NCBI RefSeq assembly: GCF_021462225.1
Contig: NC_061797.1
Location: forward strand, 27,365,093-27,429,092
DNA: 64,000 bases
Source of the DNA: Girardinichthys multiradiatus
Lineage: Eukaryota; Chordata; Actinopteri; Cyprinodontiformes; Goodeidae
Reading direction: 5' to 3'
This document shows, piece by piece, positions 25,728-64,000 of this stretch; position 1 is the first letter of the stretch, and each line of letters starts with the position of its first letter. Under the pieces are notes generated by a model. That model was not told the origin of the DNA and made no database searches. It saw only the letters and a list, made by a program, of their open reading frames with translations. Position numbers and translations under genes: made by a program.

Positions 25728-28700
25728 ATGATGCGATCTATCCTTACAGTTTTGGCGCTGACAGCAGTCTGCAATGGCATCCTGCCTGAGATAGTAGAGT
25801 CGGGAATCAATCACATCGTGGAGGGACCGTCGGAGCTGGACCGCATAGTTGTACAGCGACTGCAGGAGGATCCGCAGCAAAAGCCTGAGGATGCGTTTCT
25901 CCAGGTAGGCAGCTGGTTGCATCTAGTTAGCATCTTTCTGTCTGCATGACATGGCCATATTTTCTCGCTGCTGTAAGTGTGCTGTCACTTAGTTGGTAAA
26001 ACGGGAATAGTTGGTGGAAATGAACATCTAATAATAGCTTAGAGTCAGATTTAGCTGGAAAATGTGACGTTTTAAAAATGCCTTCAGTATAATTCTCCAC
26101 CTAGGCAAACAACAGTGTCAGCCCTCATCACAATGACCTTCCTCAGAGTCATCCCAATGAGACTGATAAAACTAATGATGAATCTGTGCACTCCTTAGCA
26201 GGACAGGTAAGTCAGCTTAGAAACAGTAAACAGCTTGTTTACCTTGTCAATAAAACTTAATAAAAATGTCTACTTTGCACAGGCTACAAACATTACTGCC
26301 ACAGTTGTCCCAGCCATTGACCTGGATAACAATATCAATCATGTAAGTCTTCTCTCATTCCTTGTAGATTCAGATTTGAAAGCTCATTTCGGATTCCCCA
26401 GCACTGTAAATGTTGCACGATGTTTGGTATCTACTGACTCAGCATTCTGTCTGCACTGAAATAAACCAGCTGGCTACAATGCATCTCTGTTTTTTATGAG
26501 CCATACACACAGACATGTCAGGCCAGTTTTTAAACGTGCAACTGGATTTCATTTGTTACAGTTATGGGGAAAAAACTACTGCTGTGATGTGAATGTTTAG
26601 CAACTCTTGGGATTCTCAACTATTTTGATCAAATTCCCTGCAAGATCAAACTAATCACCAATTATCTGTAGATTTTCACATTCATACTTGGTTTACACTT
26701 TTTTACAAGGTAAAGACATGTTTGGAGGAATCGTTATTTTTTTTGGAGATTTGTCATGGTTTGGAAAATGTAATCAATGCTAGACTAATTTACATAGCTT
26801 CACTTTTCAAATCTCCAAGTTTTGAATAAAATGAGATAAATGCTTGGAGTTATAAAAAGACGAACATTCATCTCTTGTAATCCATCATTTTCTCTGCAGG
26901 GATGCATCACTAATGATGACTGTGGGAAAGGAAGGTATTGCTTCTCTGACACACAGAAGACAAAGTGTCAGTCATGTAAAGACACTGATATGGTAGGAGG
27001 TCTTATGTTGTCTTTATATTTGGTCAGGCTCCCCTAAAGTCTTATTTTACATAGCACATTTTGTTACCATCACTTTTCATCACGGCTGCACGGTGGTGCA
27101 GTTGGTAGCACTGTTGCCTTGCAGCAAGAAGGTCCTGGGTTCAATTCCTGGCCAGGGGTCTTTCTGCATGGAGTTTGCATGTTCTCCCTGTGCATGTGTG
27201 GGTTCTCACTGGGTATTCTGGCTTCCTCCCACACTCCAAAGACTTGCCTGTTAGGTTAATTGGTTAATCTAAATTTCCCTTAGGTGTGTGAATGAGTGTG
27301 TGTGTGGTTGTTTGTGTGTTGCCCTGTGATGGACTGGCGACCTGTCCAGGGTGTACCCTGCCTCTTGCCCATAGACTGCTGGAGATAGGCACCAGCTCCC
27401 CTGTGACCCACTATGGAATAAGTGGTAGAAAATGACTGACTGACTTTTCATCATCAAATGCAGAACAACCAGATGCCACAACAGTCCCACCCCCCACATC
27501 ATAAGACTGATATAATCCCAATACTCCCCATTCCCATACATACATTAGGCACTTACATGGACACTGTTAACTCTACTGCACTGAGTAATTGAACTATTTG
27601 CTCTATCATATTGTCTATTTCAATGTTACAGTAAATCCTGCCGCTATAGATACTTGCAATATTCATATTGTCGGACACATACCTTTTTCTGTAGATACTT
27701 TTTATTTTCTCTGCTACCACATTCCTGCTATTCATTTTCTTAAACATACATTTATTCTTTTTATATTGCATATGCTTATATTTACACTGTCTTTCTTTTA
27801 CTTGTTTTATGTTTTCATTCGGAGTGTTGCAACGACATCTCGCTCAGATCTACATTGTGAATGTGCAGCTGAAAGACAGTAACGTTTAAGTCTAAGTCAT
27901 CTTGTCCAGGTCCTGTTTGTAAATGAGACTGGACCTTGTAAAATAAAGATTTAATGACAATAATGCAATTCCAACAGAGTGGGGGCAATGTCTTCCCCAC
28001 ACTCTTTCAGAAAACTGGGGCTTTCACATGCACTGCAATGCAGCTAAGTCCACAAGTGTAATTGGAGTGTGTTGCCTGTGAGCAATCTGTCTTGTTAGCT
28101 TCACATGGAAGGACGGCCTGAGTCAAGGTTGAACAAAAGATCATCATTTTTATCTGCTTGCTCAAAGAAGGTGGAAGACATGTTTTAGTTGCATTTATCT
28201 CAACATTTTGGCCTTGATTTGCAGATCTGATAGCATTTTCTCCAGAAAAGTTTTGGTTTAGCAGAATAAAAGAAATGGGAGAAACAAACAGGCTGGCAGT
28301 CGGCCAACGACAGGTGCAGCATACAGGGAGAATAAATACACAGAGGGCAGGATCAACTGTGTACAACTCTCTATAGATATAGCCAGGATATTGATTATCC
28401 TGTTCTACATGACCCATTGTAAGAGTGTGGAATGAAAAGCACCTCTCAGCCCCTGTACATTAAAAATGTCCTGCAGAATTTATTCTTTGTTAATTAAATG
28501 AAGTCAGCAGACGTCACGGTTCAAGAATCATTAATATTAAAGCTGCTGTGAGGTTAAGCTCTGTTAAACTTTAGCGACATGTTCTTCTCCTTTCTGTTCA
28601 ACGCCAAAGTTCTGAACATTATTGTTTGTTCCTTGAAATACAAGAGCAGTAATACAAAAAAAACCAACTTGTCTCTTTTTAAGTCTTGTTCTAAAGATGA

Positions 28701-29248
28701 GGAGTGCTGTGGTGACCAGATGTGTGTGTGGGGTCAGTGCAGCCAAAATGCTACCAAAGGAGAAGCTGGCTGCACTTGTCAATACCAGGCTGACTGTAAG
28801 CCAGATCTTTGCTGTGCTTTGCATCAAGGTATAATAAAGCACATCATGCACACTTCAGTTACAGAGGATGTTCACAGTAAAAACATGTTCCTATTTTTCA
28901 TTTTGTGCAGCCCTGCTCTTCCCTGTCTGTTCAGCTAAGCCGATTGAACGTGAACGCTGCTTTGATGTCTCCAACAACCTGATGGAGCTTTTGTCCTGGG
29001 ACATGCAGGATAATAAACCCAGGAAACACTGTCCATGTGTAGGAGATCTTCAGTGCCAGCACCTCGGGTGAATGCAGCACATTTTTGTCTCCTAGTTTGT
29101 AACAGTGTACATGATACAGTTATATTTATTCTCAGCTGTTCCTTCCTTGCTGTTTGACAGGCGAGGGTCCATGTGCCTGAAAGCAGAGGACTCAAGTGAA
29201 GAGGATCTGACGGACTCTCTGTACTCAGACATTGACTACATTCTTTAG
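25728..29248 (+). CDS. dkk3: Dickkopf-3 secreted glycoprotein (7 exons)
   Basis: Dickkopf-3 is a secreted, divergent member of the Dickkopf family of Wnt-pathway modulators. Exons are 25728-25904, 26105-26206, 26283-26342, 26900-26992, 28684-28828, 28911-29067 and 29161-29248, all with AG/GT borders; phases agree and give 273 residues. Residues 1 to about 17 (MMRSILTVLALTAVCNG) form a signal peptide. A linker with NNS, NET and NIT glycosylation sites follows. The first cysteine domain starts with GCITNDDCGKGRYCF and runs to DEECCGDQMCVWGQC; the second runs from CTCQYQADCKPDLCCA through LFPVCS to CPCVGDLQCQHLG. The C-terminus is acidic and ends DYIL. The start is the first of two adjacent ATGs; either could serve. 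Human DKK3 has 350 residues, so linker and tail are short here, as I recall for one of the fish duplicates. A SINE sits in intron 4. Paralogue 3a or 3b is not resolved. Confidence 0.95.
27083..27442 (+). mobile_element. tRNA-like SINE with target-site duplication
   Basis: The element starts cggctgcacggtggtgcagt and ends in gactgactg. It carries an exact RNA polymerase III A box, tggtgcagttgg (27094-27105), and B box, ggttcaattcc (27138-27148). The 11-base word acttttcatca flanks it at 27072-27082 and 27443-27453. It lies in the dkk3 intron between exons 4 and 5, in the same sense as the gene. The family name was not determined. Confidence 0.85.
27454..28683. other. rest of dkk3 intron 4, no further feature seen
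   Basis: Unique-looking AT-rich intron sequence. Open frames here lack family motifs and splice support. Confidence 0.6.
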
Positions 29249-29945
29249 ACAAAGCTTGACTGAATTTACACTCTCATAAACAGCATGGAAGATGTCGCCA
29301 CTGGCCTAATTGTTGCACTCTCTTTTTGCCAGCTTAATCCAAAGTTGTAAAGTTTTAGAGCAAAGATAATGGGTAGAATTAGAGTAATAATCACTGATAA
29401 TATTGCAACATGAAACAACCTAGTCACAGCTGGGATTTCTTTTTGAAATCTATTGTCTGGTACCAGTTCACATTATTTCTCTGAATGAAAGTCACAGTCA
29501 AGCTTGTGTTATTTCTTGCATTTTAGGGGCATTTAGACAAAAACCACCAATTTATGCTCTTACACTTTTTTTATAAGAAGATATTTTTTAGCTTTCTTTA
29601 GTAATCATAGCATGTATTGTTTATTTCTATGTATTTCTTAGAAGATGGCCAATGTTTGTATTATGTCCCCCAGTAGCCTGCTGCACCCACATTATTTTTC
29701 AATATTATTTGACACAAATGCTGTTTTGCGGCACCAGTATTTGTTTTGAGACACTCAAGAGGAATTCAACCCAGTTTGTACGTTTCTAAGGTTTTTATTA
29801 GCAAACGCCTCAACCAAATATATATATTTAAATTGATGCAAGATTCCCAGTGAAGTTCAGATCTGTGGAGTTTCTAGATCAAAGCTGCAACCTCTTAATG
29901 TTATCTTTTAGCTCCCTAACGCTGGAAAATACACAAACATCCCTA

Positions 29946-29951
29946 AATAAA
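29946..29951 (+). terminator. dkk3: candidate dkk3 poly(A) signal
   Basis: An AATAAA hexamer occurs about 700 bases after the dkk3 stop codon in AT-rich sequence. A second AATAAA lies near 30498. Which is used cannot be told from the sequence. Confidence 0.4.
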
Positions 29952-29959
29952 TTGTTGTA

Positions 29960-32900
29960 ACAGAATCACTAAAAGATGATGCAGCTGGATGTTTTGACTC
30001 CACTCCTTATTCATGGCGGTGAATTGTGTGTAACCCCACTCGCTTGAAAGAGAAGCAACCACATATGTTCTCCAGAGTCATGATTGCCCAATAGAAAGGA
30101 GGAAACATCCGAGAATTTTGCATCAGTTTCCTGCTGTCCATTCATGTATTCTCTGAAGACTTTGTTTGTAGTTGATGCCTTTCTTATAAAACAAAATGTG
30201 GCTTTTTTGTTGCTTTTCATGTCACATGGCTGCTATTTTAAAGTCTTTGTTTTAAGCAAGCTCTGCACTGGTGGTACTCTTTGGTATTCTGAAGCTTTCT
30301 CTGTTGCAAAGAAATCAATACAGGTGCATGTTCTTAGCAGCAATTCTTTGCACAAATCCATCCTGAGACAAAGTGATTGTGTTTGCAGATTTGACTTGGA
30401 GATAACTTGCTAAAAACAAGTTTTTTTAGTAACCAGTCTGCTAATAGTCATTTTAGCTGGACTCTTCACAGCTTCAACAGTGCTTTTAGCAATGCTGAAA
30501 TAAAGGCAATTGATCATTTTTATGCCAGGACAAAGTTGTGGGGGGAAACCTTTTAAGCTAAAAAAAAACATAATGTAATACTATTACGTGTAATATAATA
30601 GCAACATGAAACAGTCCTGCAAAATCCAATCTGCAAAATGTACAACATAAATTTGTCACTGCTAATACGTTAGGCCATGACTGTAAGAATAAAATGTAAG
30701 TATCCTGAACAGAACCACACTTTTTCTGTTATGGATTTAGAGATTGCATCACTCTGTACTAAGGGATGTTTTCTCATATATATTTCCTTGAAAGACTTGC
30801 ATGGGAAAATTGACAAAATAAATTTATAGACCATAACATAAAAAAATGCTGGTTTGTTCACAGTTTTAAAACAAAAGTTAAAGTTATCCTTTCCATTTTA
30901 AAAAATGCATGAATTTGATGCTGCCTCGTAAAAGTGTCAGTCACCATCCTGCCTGGGAAAAATAAAAATCTCACCTCAACCTAAAGAGGAAGCCTGAAAA
31001 TTATTTCCAAAATTTAACAATAAGATTATTTTAGCATTTTAACATGTGTTTTTGGACATCTTGGATTGGTCAGAATCCTGACTTGACCCTGATGGAGAAT
31101 CTGTGCCCGGAGCTAAAGATTAGGGCCATGGCAAGGTCGTCTGTCAACTCTAAATGATTGGAGCTCATCACCAAAAAAAAAAAAAAAAACTGCAAAATGT
31201 CAGTGGAAGCATGATCTCCTACAAGCTATTTATCTTCGGCAAAATGGAAAGAGATTTTGTTCAACTTTTTTTAAACCGATGCTGCTTTCCCATTGGTTTA
31301 TTACCTTTTGAGAGGTGCCTGTATCATTTTCTCTCAGAAACAAGCTTGTTGGATGAAAAAATACCTTTAAATCTAAATCTGCCAAGAGTATGAACAATTC
31401 TGGGCTTAACTGTACCGTGAGCTAGTTCTGCCAATTCATCTAATATACCAATAATAATGTTTATTAACTTTTTGACTCATGCAAGGCAGTACGACAGCAA
31501 ACAGAAATGAGGTGTGTGCATCCTTCATTTCATCCTAAATCTTACTCTGTCACATTTAAATGTATGCACTTCAATGCAATCCCTTGTTTTTTTCTCCAAA
31601 GATCAGTTGGGCTGTTGTGTGATTGAGCTGCCTTTTGGGGTTCACGCATCATTGCTTCAAAAGAGAAAATAATCTCATATACACTTTAGGAGTATCATTA
31701 CCAGTATATAATGCCCGTAATCGCAGCAGTTTGCTAATTTGTTTCTGTCTGTAAGAAACTGTTTTTGTTTTTTTTTTTATAAAAAAAAAGCACTTTTAAT
31801 TTATTTCTAAAATCATCTTGAACTATTCTCACACATCTCAAATTTCAAAGAAATAAACAACATAGAAAACAAAAAGAATCCTCCAACATTGGCGTTTCTA
31901 CAGTGAATATCTGGTGGCGACCTTAGCAGTCCAGGGCAGCCTGAATGCTGAGTTGAAGTTTGCAGAGCATTAACCCGGGGAAGAGGAGTCGTTCAGCAGG
32001 CTATCAAGCAGCAGTAGCCGGTAGACGCGCCAAGAAAAATACCCGAGCATACCTCGTACTCCCTGACAAAAAGCCAGAGAGAGCCCCCACCAGAAAGGAC
32101 AACGCCCCACTCAAACATGAGGACGACCCATGCTGTAAATGTCCAGCTCACAAAGTGCAAAAGACAACAAAAACATCAACAAATAGATTTTTCTAAAAGT
32201 ATAAATGAACAGACAGCAGATGTGTGACTTGCTAAAGACCTAACTGCAACGATAAGGTCTGAAGCAAATTAATAACTTACAAACAATAGAAGAAACGTCT
32301 TAACAAATCTACTTGGTGTTGCTTCAATGTATTTTATGACAGAAAGGGCCGACAGCCTATGAAATCACTACATGAAGTGAAAGTGCTGCGACAGATGCAG
32401 AGCAGCACACAACAACATATAACGTGGGTGTTACAGGAACACATTGTTTGTTGCTTTTATACTCATCAAATCATGTGAATGATCGTTTAAACTGCAAAGT
32501 TACAGAGAGAGCGCGGTCATTCTCGCCAGAGGAGGTGAGGAAGAGGGGAGGCTGCGTCAGGAGTTCTCGGTGGCATTGTTTTTTTTTTTTTTTAAAGCAT
32601 TCAGAAGACTCTGAGTAACTTAGGATGAGCAGTGGTCAAACGATAAGAGAACAGTACAAGACGGACGAAGATGAGCAAGAATCAACACTGTCCAGAACAA
32701 AGAAAGAGGAACACAAAATGATAGCAAGTTTGATTTCAAAGGAGACTCATAAAGACCGGATGGATGCCTTTCCAACTGGTTTCACTGTCCTAACCTCTCC
32801 ACACCCATTTCACATGATTTGTCAATACACCATTTGATTCTTCTCTGTAAAATTAGCTTCTGAACATCCCTTTAGACTTTACAGTACATTACACTATAGT

Positions 32901-33062
32901 ACACAACTGAACCAGCTCTGGGGCTGCGAGTACAGGCTGTGAGAACACCAGTCTCACAACGCTGCTTTGTTTCAAGTCACTGTTGTGTCAAAGTCCAGAT
33001 GCCTGCTTGTTCTCCTGCAGTAGCCAGGTGATCTAAACAGCCAGGAGTGGTTTGTGCACGCC
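29960..33062. other. dkk3-usp47 intergenic region (convergent 3' ends)
   Basis: The 3' ends of dkk3 and usp47 face each other here. I see AT-rich DNA, a small Tc1-like fragment near 31050-31170, A and T homopolymers at 31174-31190 and 31768-31789, and no supported gene. A reverse-strand AATAAA at 31800-31805 could end usp47 transcripts. Confidence 0.5.
31050..31170 (+). mobile_element. small Tc1-type fragment
   Basis: The run ggtcagaatcctgacttgac followed by cctgatggagaatctgtg and gagctaaagattagggccat parallels the QSPDLNPIENLW-RELK region of Tc1-type transposases. It is only a short remnant. Confidence 0.55.
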
Positions 33063-59745
<26,683 letters not shown>

Positions 59746-60075
59746 TTGTACGACAGTTTAGACAATCATCTATCCGAACAGGAATGTCATCGAAAAAACT
59801 TTGCCACGGTAGACACAAACATGGTTTGTGTCCGGTTTGCAGTAAGTTTGAATGCTTGGACACCCGAATAAAACTTGACAAAAAGTTGTAGGCTTATTAA
59901 AGTAATCGCAACACTCTCGGTTACACTACTCAAGCACAAAGTGTCCTGCTATAAATGGAGAAAAATGGCTGGTGATTTTACTCCGCGAGACTTCACTCGA
60001 GGAGCTTTGGCGTCACATTCCATCCAGACAGGCGTGCGTGATGTATGCGGACAAGATGACGTCGGTGAGTACGTA
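59746..60075 (-). promoter_or_regulatory. usp47: usp47 promoter region
   Basis: The 330 bases upstream of the usp47 start codon are richer in CpG than the surroundings and show no clear TATA box. They contain a CRE-like tgacgtc (60058-60064) and a ccattttt block at 59960-59970 resembling a YY1-type site on the gene strand. On the plus strand a donor-like gtgagt follows at 60065, so divergent transcription is possible. The role is inferred from position and composition. Confidence 0.45.
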
Positions 60076-62180
60076 CAAGTGTGTGCGTTTTTTTATTTTT
60101 TATTTTTAGTAAAGAAAAATGACAGATTCACGCGAACACTTCAAGTTAGCATTTGTTTCTTCTATCAAGCGGCAAATGGCAGGCTGTTGTAGCATATAAT
60201 CCAACCGGTGTCCAATTTTCATATAGTTTCATATAAATCTATACCATTCCTCATATTAGGGTATACTTTATTAGGAATAATTACTTACAAGTCTCCTCAG
60301 CTTAGATTGTAATAACAAAACAACAGAAAATATATCTGAAGAGTTTTAAACGACTGCATGGCTGTTATAGATTTAATGACAAGATGGACAAAAGGAGAAT
60401 TTTCGATATCCAGCAAAGCAATCTTCATTAACATTTCAGATGTCTCAAACGCTAAAGTATTCTTGCTGGAGGAGATTACATTATTATTTCTATTAAGTAA
60501 TTGGCTCTATATTCCCCAAATTCTTCCTATTTAGAATGAACATTACTAATATTTACAATAGCGTTTGTACAAGGATAAACTTGCATTTAAGTGTACCCGT
60601 TAATATCGTTAATTTTGATTTTACACCATTCCATCAAGTACTTAATAGGTTTCCAAGAAGTTATGAGGTATTAAATCTAAATTCTTTCTTTTAGTTTTTG
60701 AACTATTTGTAATATCAATGCTGGATAATTCTGAAGGCATTTTGTTTTGTGTGATATAAAAATATATTAGTGATGTCTGAGATAGTTTTAGTTTTCAGTA
60801 GAAATTAAATAAACAAATAGAGAAACAAAAAATCATTAAAGTTGTGCCTAGTAAGAATGTAAGTGTTGAAATGTAAGTTTCTTTAAGCAGGACTTGTTCA
60901 GATATCCACAGTGTTTATTTTACATAGATAATTTACTTGTGGATATATGGAGCTGAAAGCTAAACACACATGCCTGGAAAAAATAGTGATGTAATTTGTT
61001 CTGGGAATAAACATGTTTAAGATATCTTAAATAATGTTGTTTGTGAATAGTTTGGGAAAAATCTGGCTAGGTGAAAAGTAGGTTTTGAATTGGAAGAACT
61101 GTATAATGGTTGATCTGTTTTGAATTTTTACATAATAATGTGGCTTGCCACAGTCGTACGAGATTTACATAGCCATCAGATGAGGGAAATTTTAATTATT
61201 TAAAAGGTTGTGTTTTGCTGTCCTTTGTATCATTTAACCTATGATCTATGTTCATTTTAACAATGATTACAGAAAACTAATATGATCAAATATAAAGCAC
61301 ATGCCCTTTGCATCTAACAATTATAATAATAATAATAATAATGGACATTTATATAGAAATGACCTTCCGTTTCACATTTTAAAGCAGCAGCTAATCTAAG
61401 CAAAACTTTTGCATCTTTCACACTGTCACCTCAGAGCAACAAGAGTGGAGATTTGCTAACAGTACATTTCTCTATGTTTGCCTGTTCTTTCTCCATTATT
61501 TGAGTTCATTCTTGGTAGTCTGTGCCTCGCCCCACATTCCAAAGAAAGGTCATGTGGACTCTTGAGGCTGTTATGTTGAATCTAGTTTTTGTTGTGTACT
61601 TATTTAACTATTTAAAATGAGGACTCACTTCACCAAAACAGAGACTGACTTTCAAAACAAGAAGTAGCAACATTAAGACAAAGCCAGCCAGAGAACAAAG
61701 AGATTAATCTACTGAGTATAAATAAGAACCATAACATGTCCTGGAGATTATTTTTACATTTCTTGCTGCTCAAAGATAGACAGCCATAAAAATACAAATA
61801 TATGCTTACATATAGTCTTCTAGCAAGCTCTGAAACTGTAACTTTCTATTGCATTCAAATTGATTTAAAATTTTACTGTCAATATGTTTACAAAGATTTT
61901 TAAATTTTCTTCAAAATTGTTTATGTTTAAATTTTTAGTGTGAGATGATTACTGGGTAAAACTAATCTGAAAATTAGAGTTGAGGGGGTTTCAGCTGTTA
62001 ACTATGTCTGGTAGTGTTTAGAGGAAAGATGGACAATTTGATCAATAAATATAATACATTTATTGAGTCTATATGAAGGATATTGATGATCCAACAGGTA
62101 GAATAAAAAACAACTTTACCAACTCGCCTCTTTAACAAAATCTGCTCAATACAAACACATCCCCAAGAAATAAAAGACGA
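60076..62180. other. usp47-clec3a intergenic region
   Basis: AT-rich DNA with no supported gene. An AAT microsatellite lies at 61322-61342; nothing else stood out. Confidence 0.6.
61322..61342. repeat. AAT microsatellite
   Basis: About seven AAT units in the usp47-clec3a spacer. Confidence 0.85.
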
Positions 62181-62202
62181 AGAAAACAAGTTCACATGAT
62201 TG

Positions 62203-62208
62203 TTTATT
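62203..62208 (-). terminator. clec3a: candidate clec3a poly(A) signal
   Basis: A minus-strand AATAAA lies about 230 bases after the clec3a stop codon, in AT-rich sequence. Confidence 0.4.
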
Positions 62209-62434
62209 TAGTTTACGTTCAGCAGAATTTATCATTCCTCATGATATTCTGTTATTATCTTACTCTTTTGATACTAAACACAAAGTTGCCAGATATTTTC
62301 ACCAGAAAATCACATTTCACTTACTTATCTAGTGATACGTAACAGCATTTGTTAAAGCTTAGCAGCAGTATTTCAATATTTATCATCAATTGTTGATAAT
62401 GATAATTAAATTACCAACAAGCCCCTTGTCTCCT

Positions 62435-63554
62435 TCAGGGAATGATGTATTCACAGATGTACTTCTTCAGGCTGCGGCAGACCTCATCATACCACTTTCC
62501 CTGAGCAGCCACAGAAAGAGCAACACAGCTCTCCCTTTTTGTCCCTGTCGGCTGCCTCTTGGAGCGATCCCAGTTGAAGAAGCTGACTGGTAGGCCGTTG
62601 ACATCAGCATACTGGCCTTCTTTCACTATGTCTGCCACACCGATCCAGAGGTCGCTGGTTCCTGGGGCACTTCTCTTTGCATAGTCCCTGACCTCGTTGT
62701 TCTCCATCAAGTCTCGTGGTGTTGCAAGAGTTCCTCCCTGAGCGATACAGTCTTCGTTTGCTTCATGGTAATGTTTGAGCTCCTCATTGAGAAGATAACA
62801 CTTCCTGTGTGCTTTGATGCCGCGCAGACACACTGAAAGCATAAAGGAGTGTAACAAGATGCAATGGGAAAATGTGGCTTTTAACAAGATGAAACTATTG
62901 CAGTGTCTGTAAAAAAATCCAAAACGTTTTCAAATTATTTTGTACAAAATTATGTTTATCTCAGTCAATATTAAGTTGAATGTTTACTGTGTTATCTAAT
63001 AAATTAAATATATTCTGCTGCCCCCTACTGGTGACAGGGCCCACTTGGAACTTTAATTATTAAGGTAATCATCAGAATCAGCTTTATTGTCCAGTTTGTG
63101 CACACAAACAAGGAATTTTGATTCTGGTATTACCTTACATGAGAGGAATATTGGTTAGGAATAGTCAAGTTGTTTTTTCACTCCATTATTTAATTCATTT
63201 AAATAGCTTCAAATGCAGCTACTGGTTTTCAGTCTTCTCTGAGAATAAGGCATTTTATTAAAGCATTACCTGTCTGCAAGGCCTGCATTTCTTTCAGTAA
63301 GTTCACCTCCTGCCACAACTTCTCAATCTGGGATTTCACATCCTCGTCCTCTGCAGCTGCACATTGAAAACCGAGCCAGAAAAACATTTTAGATAAACAC
63401 AGATGCAGAGAACACTGTTAACAAAAGCTGTGTGACATGCACATCTACCTCCTGACTGCCGGGGCAAAACAGCCTTTCTTGTGCGAGATGGGCGGCTGCA
63501 GCAGAGCAAGGAAAAACTTAGGACAAGAAAGACAAGCAGGACCAGATGAGCCAT
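62435..63554 (-). CDS. clec3a: secreted C-type lectin, CLEC3A/tetranectin type (3 exons)
   Basis: CLEC3A is a secreted, cartilage-associated relative of tetranectin. Minus-strand exons are 63554-63449, 63356-63270 and 62832-62435, with AG/GT borders and agreeing phases, giving 196 residues (human 197). Residues 1 to about 20 (MAHLVLLVFLVLSFSLLCCS) are a signal peptide, followed by a basic stretch (RPSRTRKAVLPRQ). Exon 2 encodes the short trimerising coiled coil (VKSQIEKLWQEVNLLKEMQA). Exon 3 is the lectin domain: KCYLLNEELKHYHEANEDC, DLWIGVADIVKEGQYADVNG, FFNWDRSKRQP, ESCVALSVAAQGKWYDEVC and KYICEYIIP at the end. The QPN triplet that helps bind calcium and sugar in related lectins reads QPT. 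The acceptor of exon 2 has two usable AGs six bases apart. Human CLEC3A is not near USP47, so this neighbour is specific to fish or to this lineage. Confidence 0.94.
63072..63127. mobile_element. short LINE/SINE tail fragment
   Basis: The stretch cagaatcagctttattgtcc, followed by agtttgtgcacacaaacaag and gaattttgattctgg, matches a conserved tail common in fish L2-like repeats. It lies in clec3a intron 2. Confidence 0.6.
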
Positions 63555-64000
63555 GTCTGAGGCCAGGGGAACCTAGAGTACAGGACTGTGGGGCACAACT
63601 CGTGCTACTGCAAGGGAACAAAATATCCCACAGGCAGTTTAATAATATAGTGGCCCTCTGTATGCCTGTCTGGATTCTCTCTCTGCATTGGCTCCAGTGC
63701 TGTTTGTTTTTGTCAAAACATCAGGAGGAGGTGAGGGTGGTGTCAAAGAATGATTTCCTTGTGTCTAGTGCTCTGAGCTACATTTTTCAGACTAAATTGA
63801 CGTTTATTGAACTGCCTCTTTTTTACAGTGTACCTAATTTTTCCCTGGACATATTTTAGTCTTTGACATACTTAGTATAGAGAATTACAAACAGTCGGGA
63901 GTGAAAGCAGGAAAAAACATATTTTTTTTAGTTTTATTTTTTATGTCTTTACAGTCAGTATTTGGTAGCCTTAACATTATATAATGTGGGTTAAATGTTT
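63555..64000. other. region upstream of clec3a
   Basis: This should contain the clec3a promoter and 5' leader. I saw no clear TATA box placement or other gene. Confidence 0.4.

Noticed and set aside
25483..25922. Arg-rich and Glu-rich minus-strand frames, and an upstream extension of the dkk3 frame
   Set aside because: They come from the CCT repeat. The extension would put poly-Ser before the signal peptide, so the start at 25728 is preferred.
28007..28417. 136-codon minus-strand frame in a dkk3 intron
   Set aside because: No motif, no splice partner, and composition like the surrounding intron.
31960..32196. Lys/Arg-rich 78-codon frame downstream of usp47
   Set aside because: No known family and no supporting gene structure; left as chance.

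Overview
The window looks like a nuclear chromosome segment of a ray-finned (teleost) fish. Split genes with GT-AG introns, vertebrate gene families and a heavy load of Tc1/mariner-type transposons support this; the exact species cannot be read from the sequence. No CRISPR array, bacterial operon, tRNA or rRNA gene was seen.

Four protein genes are supported by exon-by-exon reading with consistent splice phases. (1) mical2, minus strand, 138-11877: the first five coding exons of the FAD mono-oxygenase that oxidises actin; the rest lies off the left edge. A candidate non-coding first exon lies near 23875-24010. (2) dkk3, plus strand, 25728-29248: a complete seven-exon secreted Dickkopf-3 protein of 273 residues. 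(3) usp47, minus strand, 33063-59745: a complete 28-exon ubiquitin-specific protease of 1355 residues with Cys, His and Asn/Asp catalytic boxes and zinc-ribbon cysteines. (4) clec3a, minus strand, 62435-63554: a complete three-exon secreted tetranectin-type C-type lectin of 196 residues. The order and relative orientation of mical2, dkk3 and usp47 match human 11p15.3. clec3a beside usp47 does not match human, where CLEC3A is on another chromosome.

Introns and intergenic DNA carry many repeats. Tc1-type elements lie at 7034-8253, 15908-17234, 40.9-42.2 kb, 43932-45544 and 50107-51376. Short non-autonomous elements lie at 39147-39883 and 42660-43118, with weaker fragments near 20.1, 22.0, 31.1 and 33.6 kb. 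There are also a LINE reverse-transcriptase fragment (17775-19052), a second LINE 3' end (34318-34575), a tRNA-like SINE with an 11-bp target duplication inside a dkk3 intron (27083-27442), a long CA microsatellite and a polypurine tract. Two Tc1-type transposases here have DD36E spacing and two have DD34E.

The genes are not an operon and show no joint pathway; they are neighbours by ancestry. The items most worth a second look are the near-intact DD36E transposon in usp47, the 200-bp IR/DR termini of the 1.6-kb element, a perfect 27-bp-arm palindrome at 12.9 kb, a LINE fragment cut at both ends yet flanked by a 12-bp duplication, and an unexplained exon-like stretch in usp47 intron 2. I found no convincing new multi-gene system.
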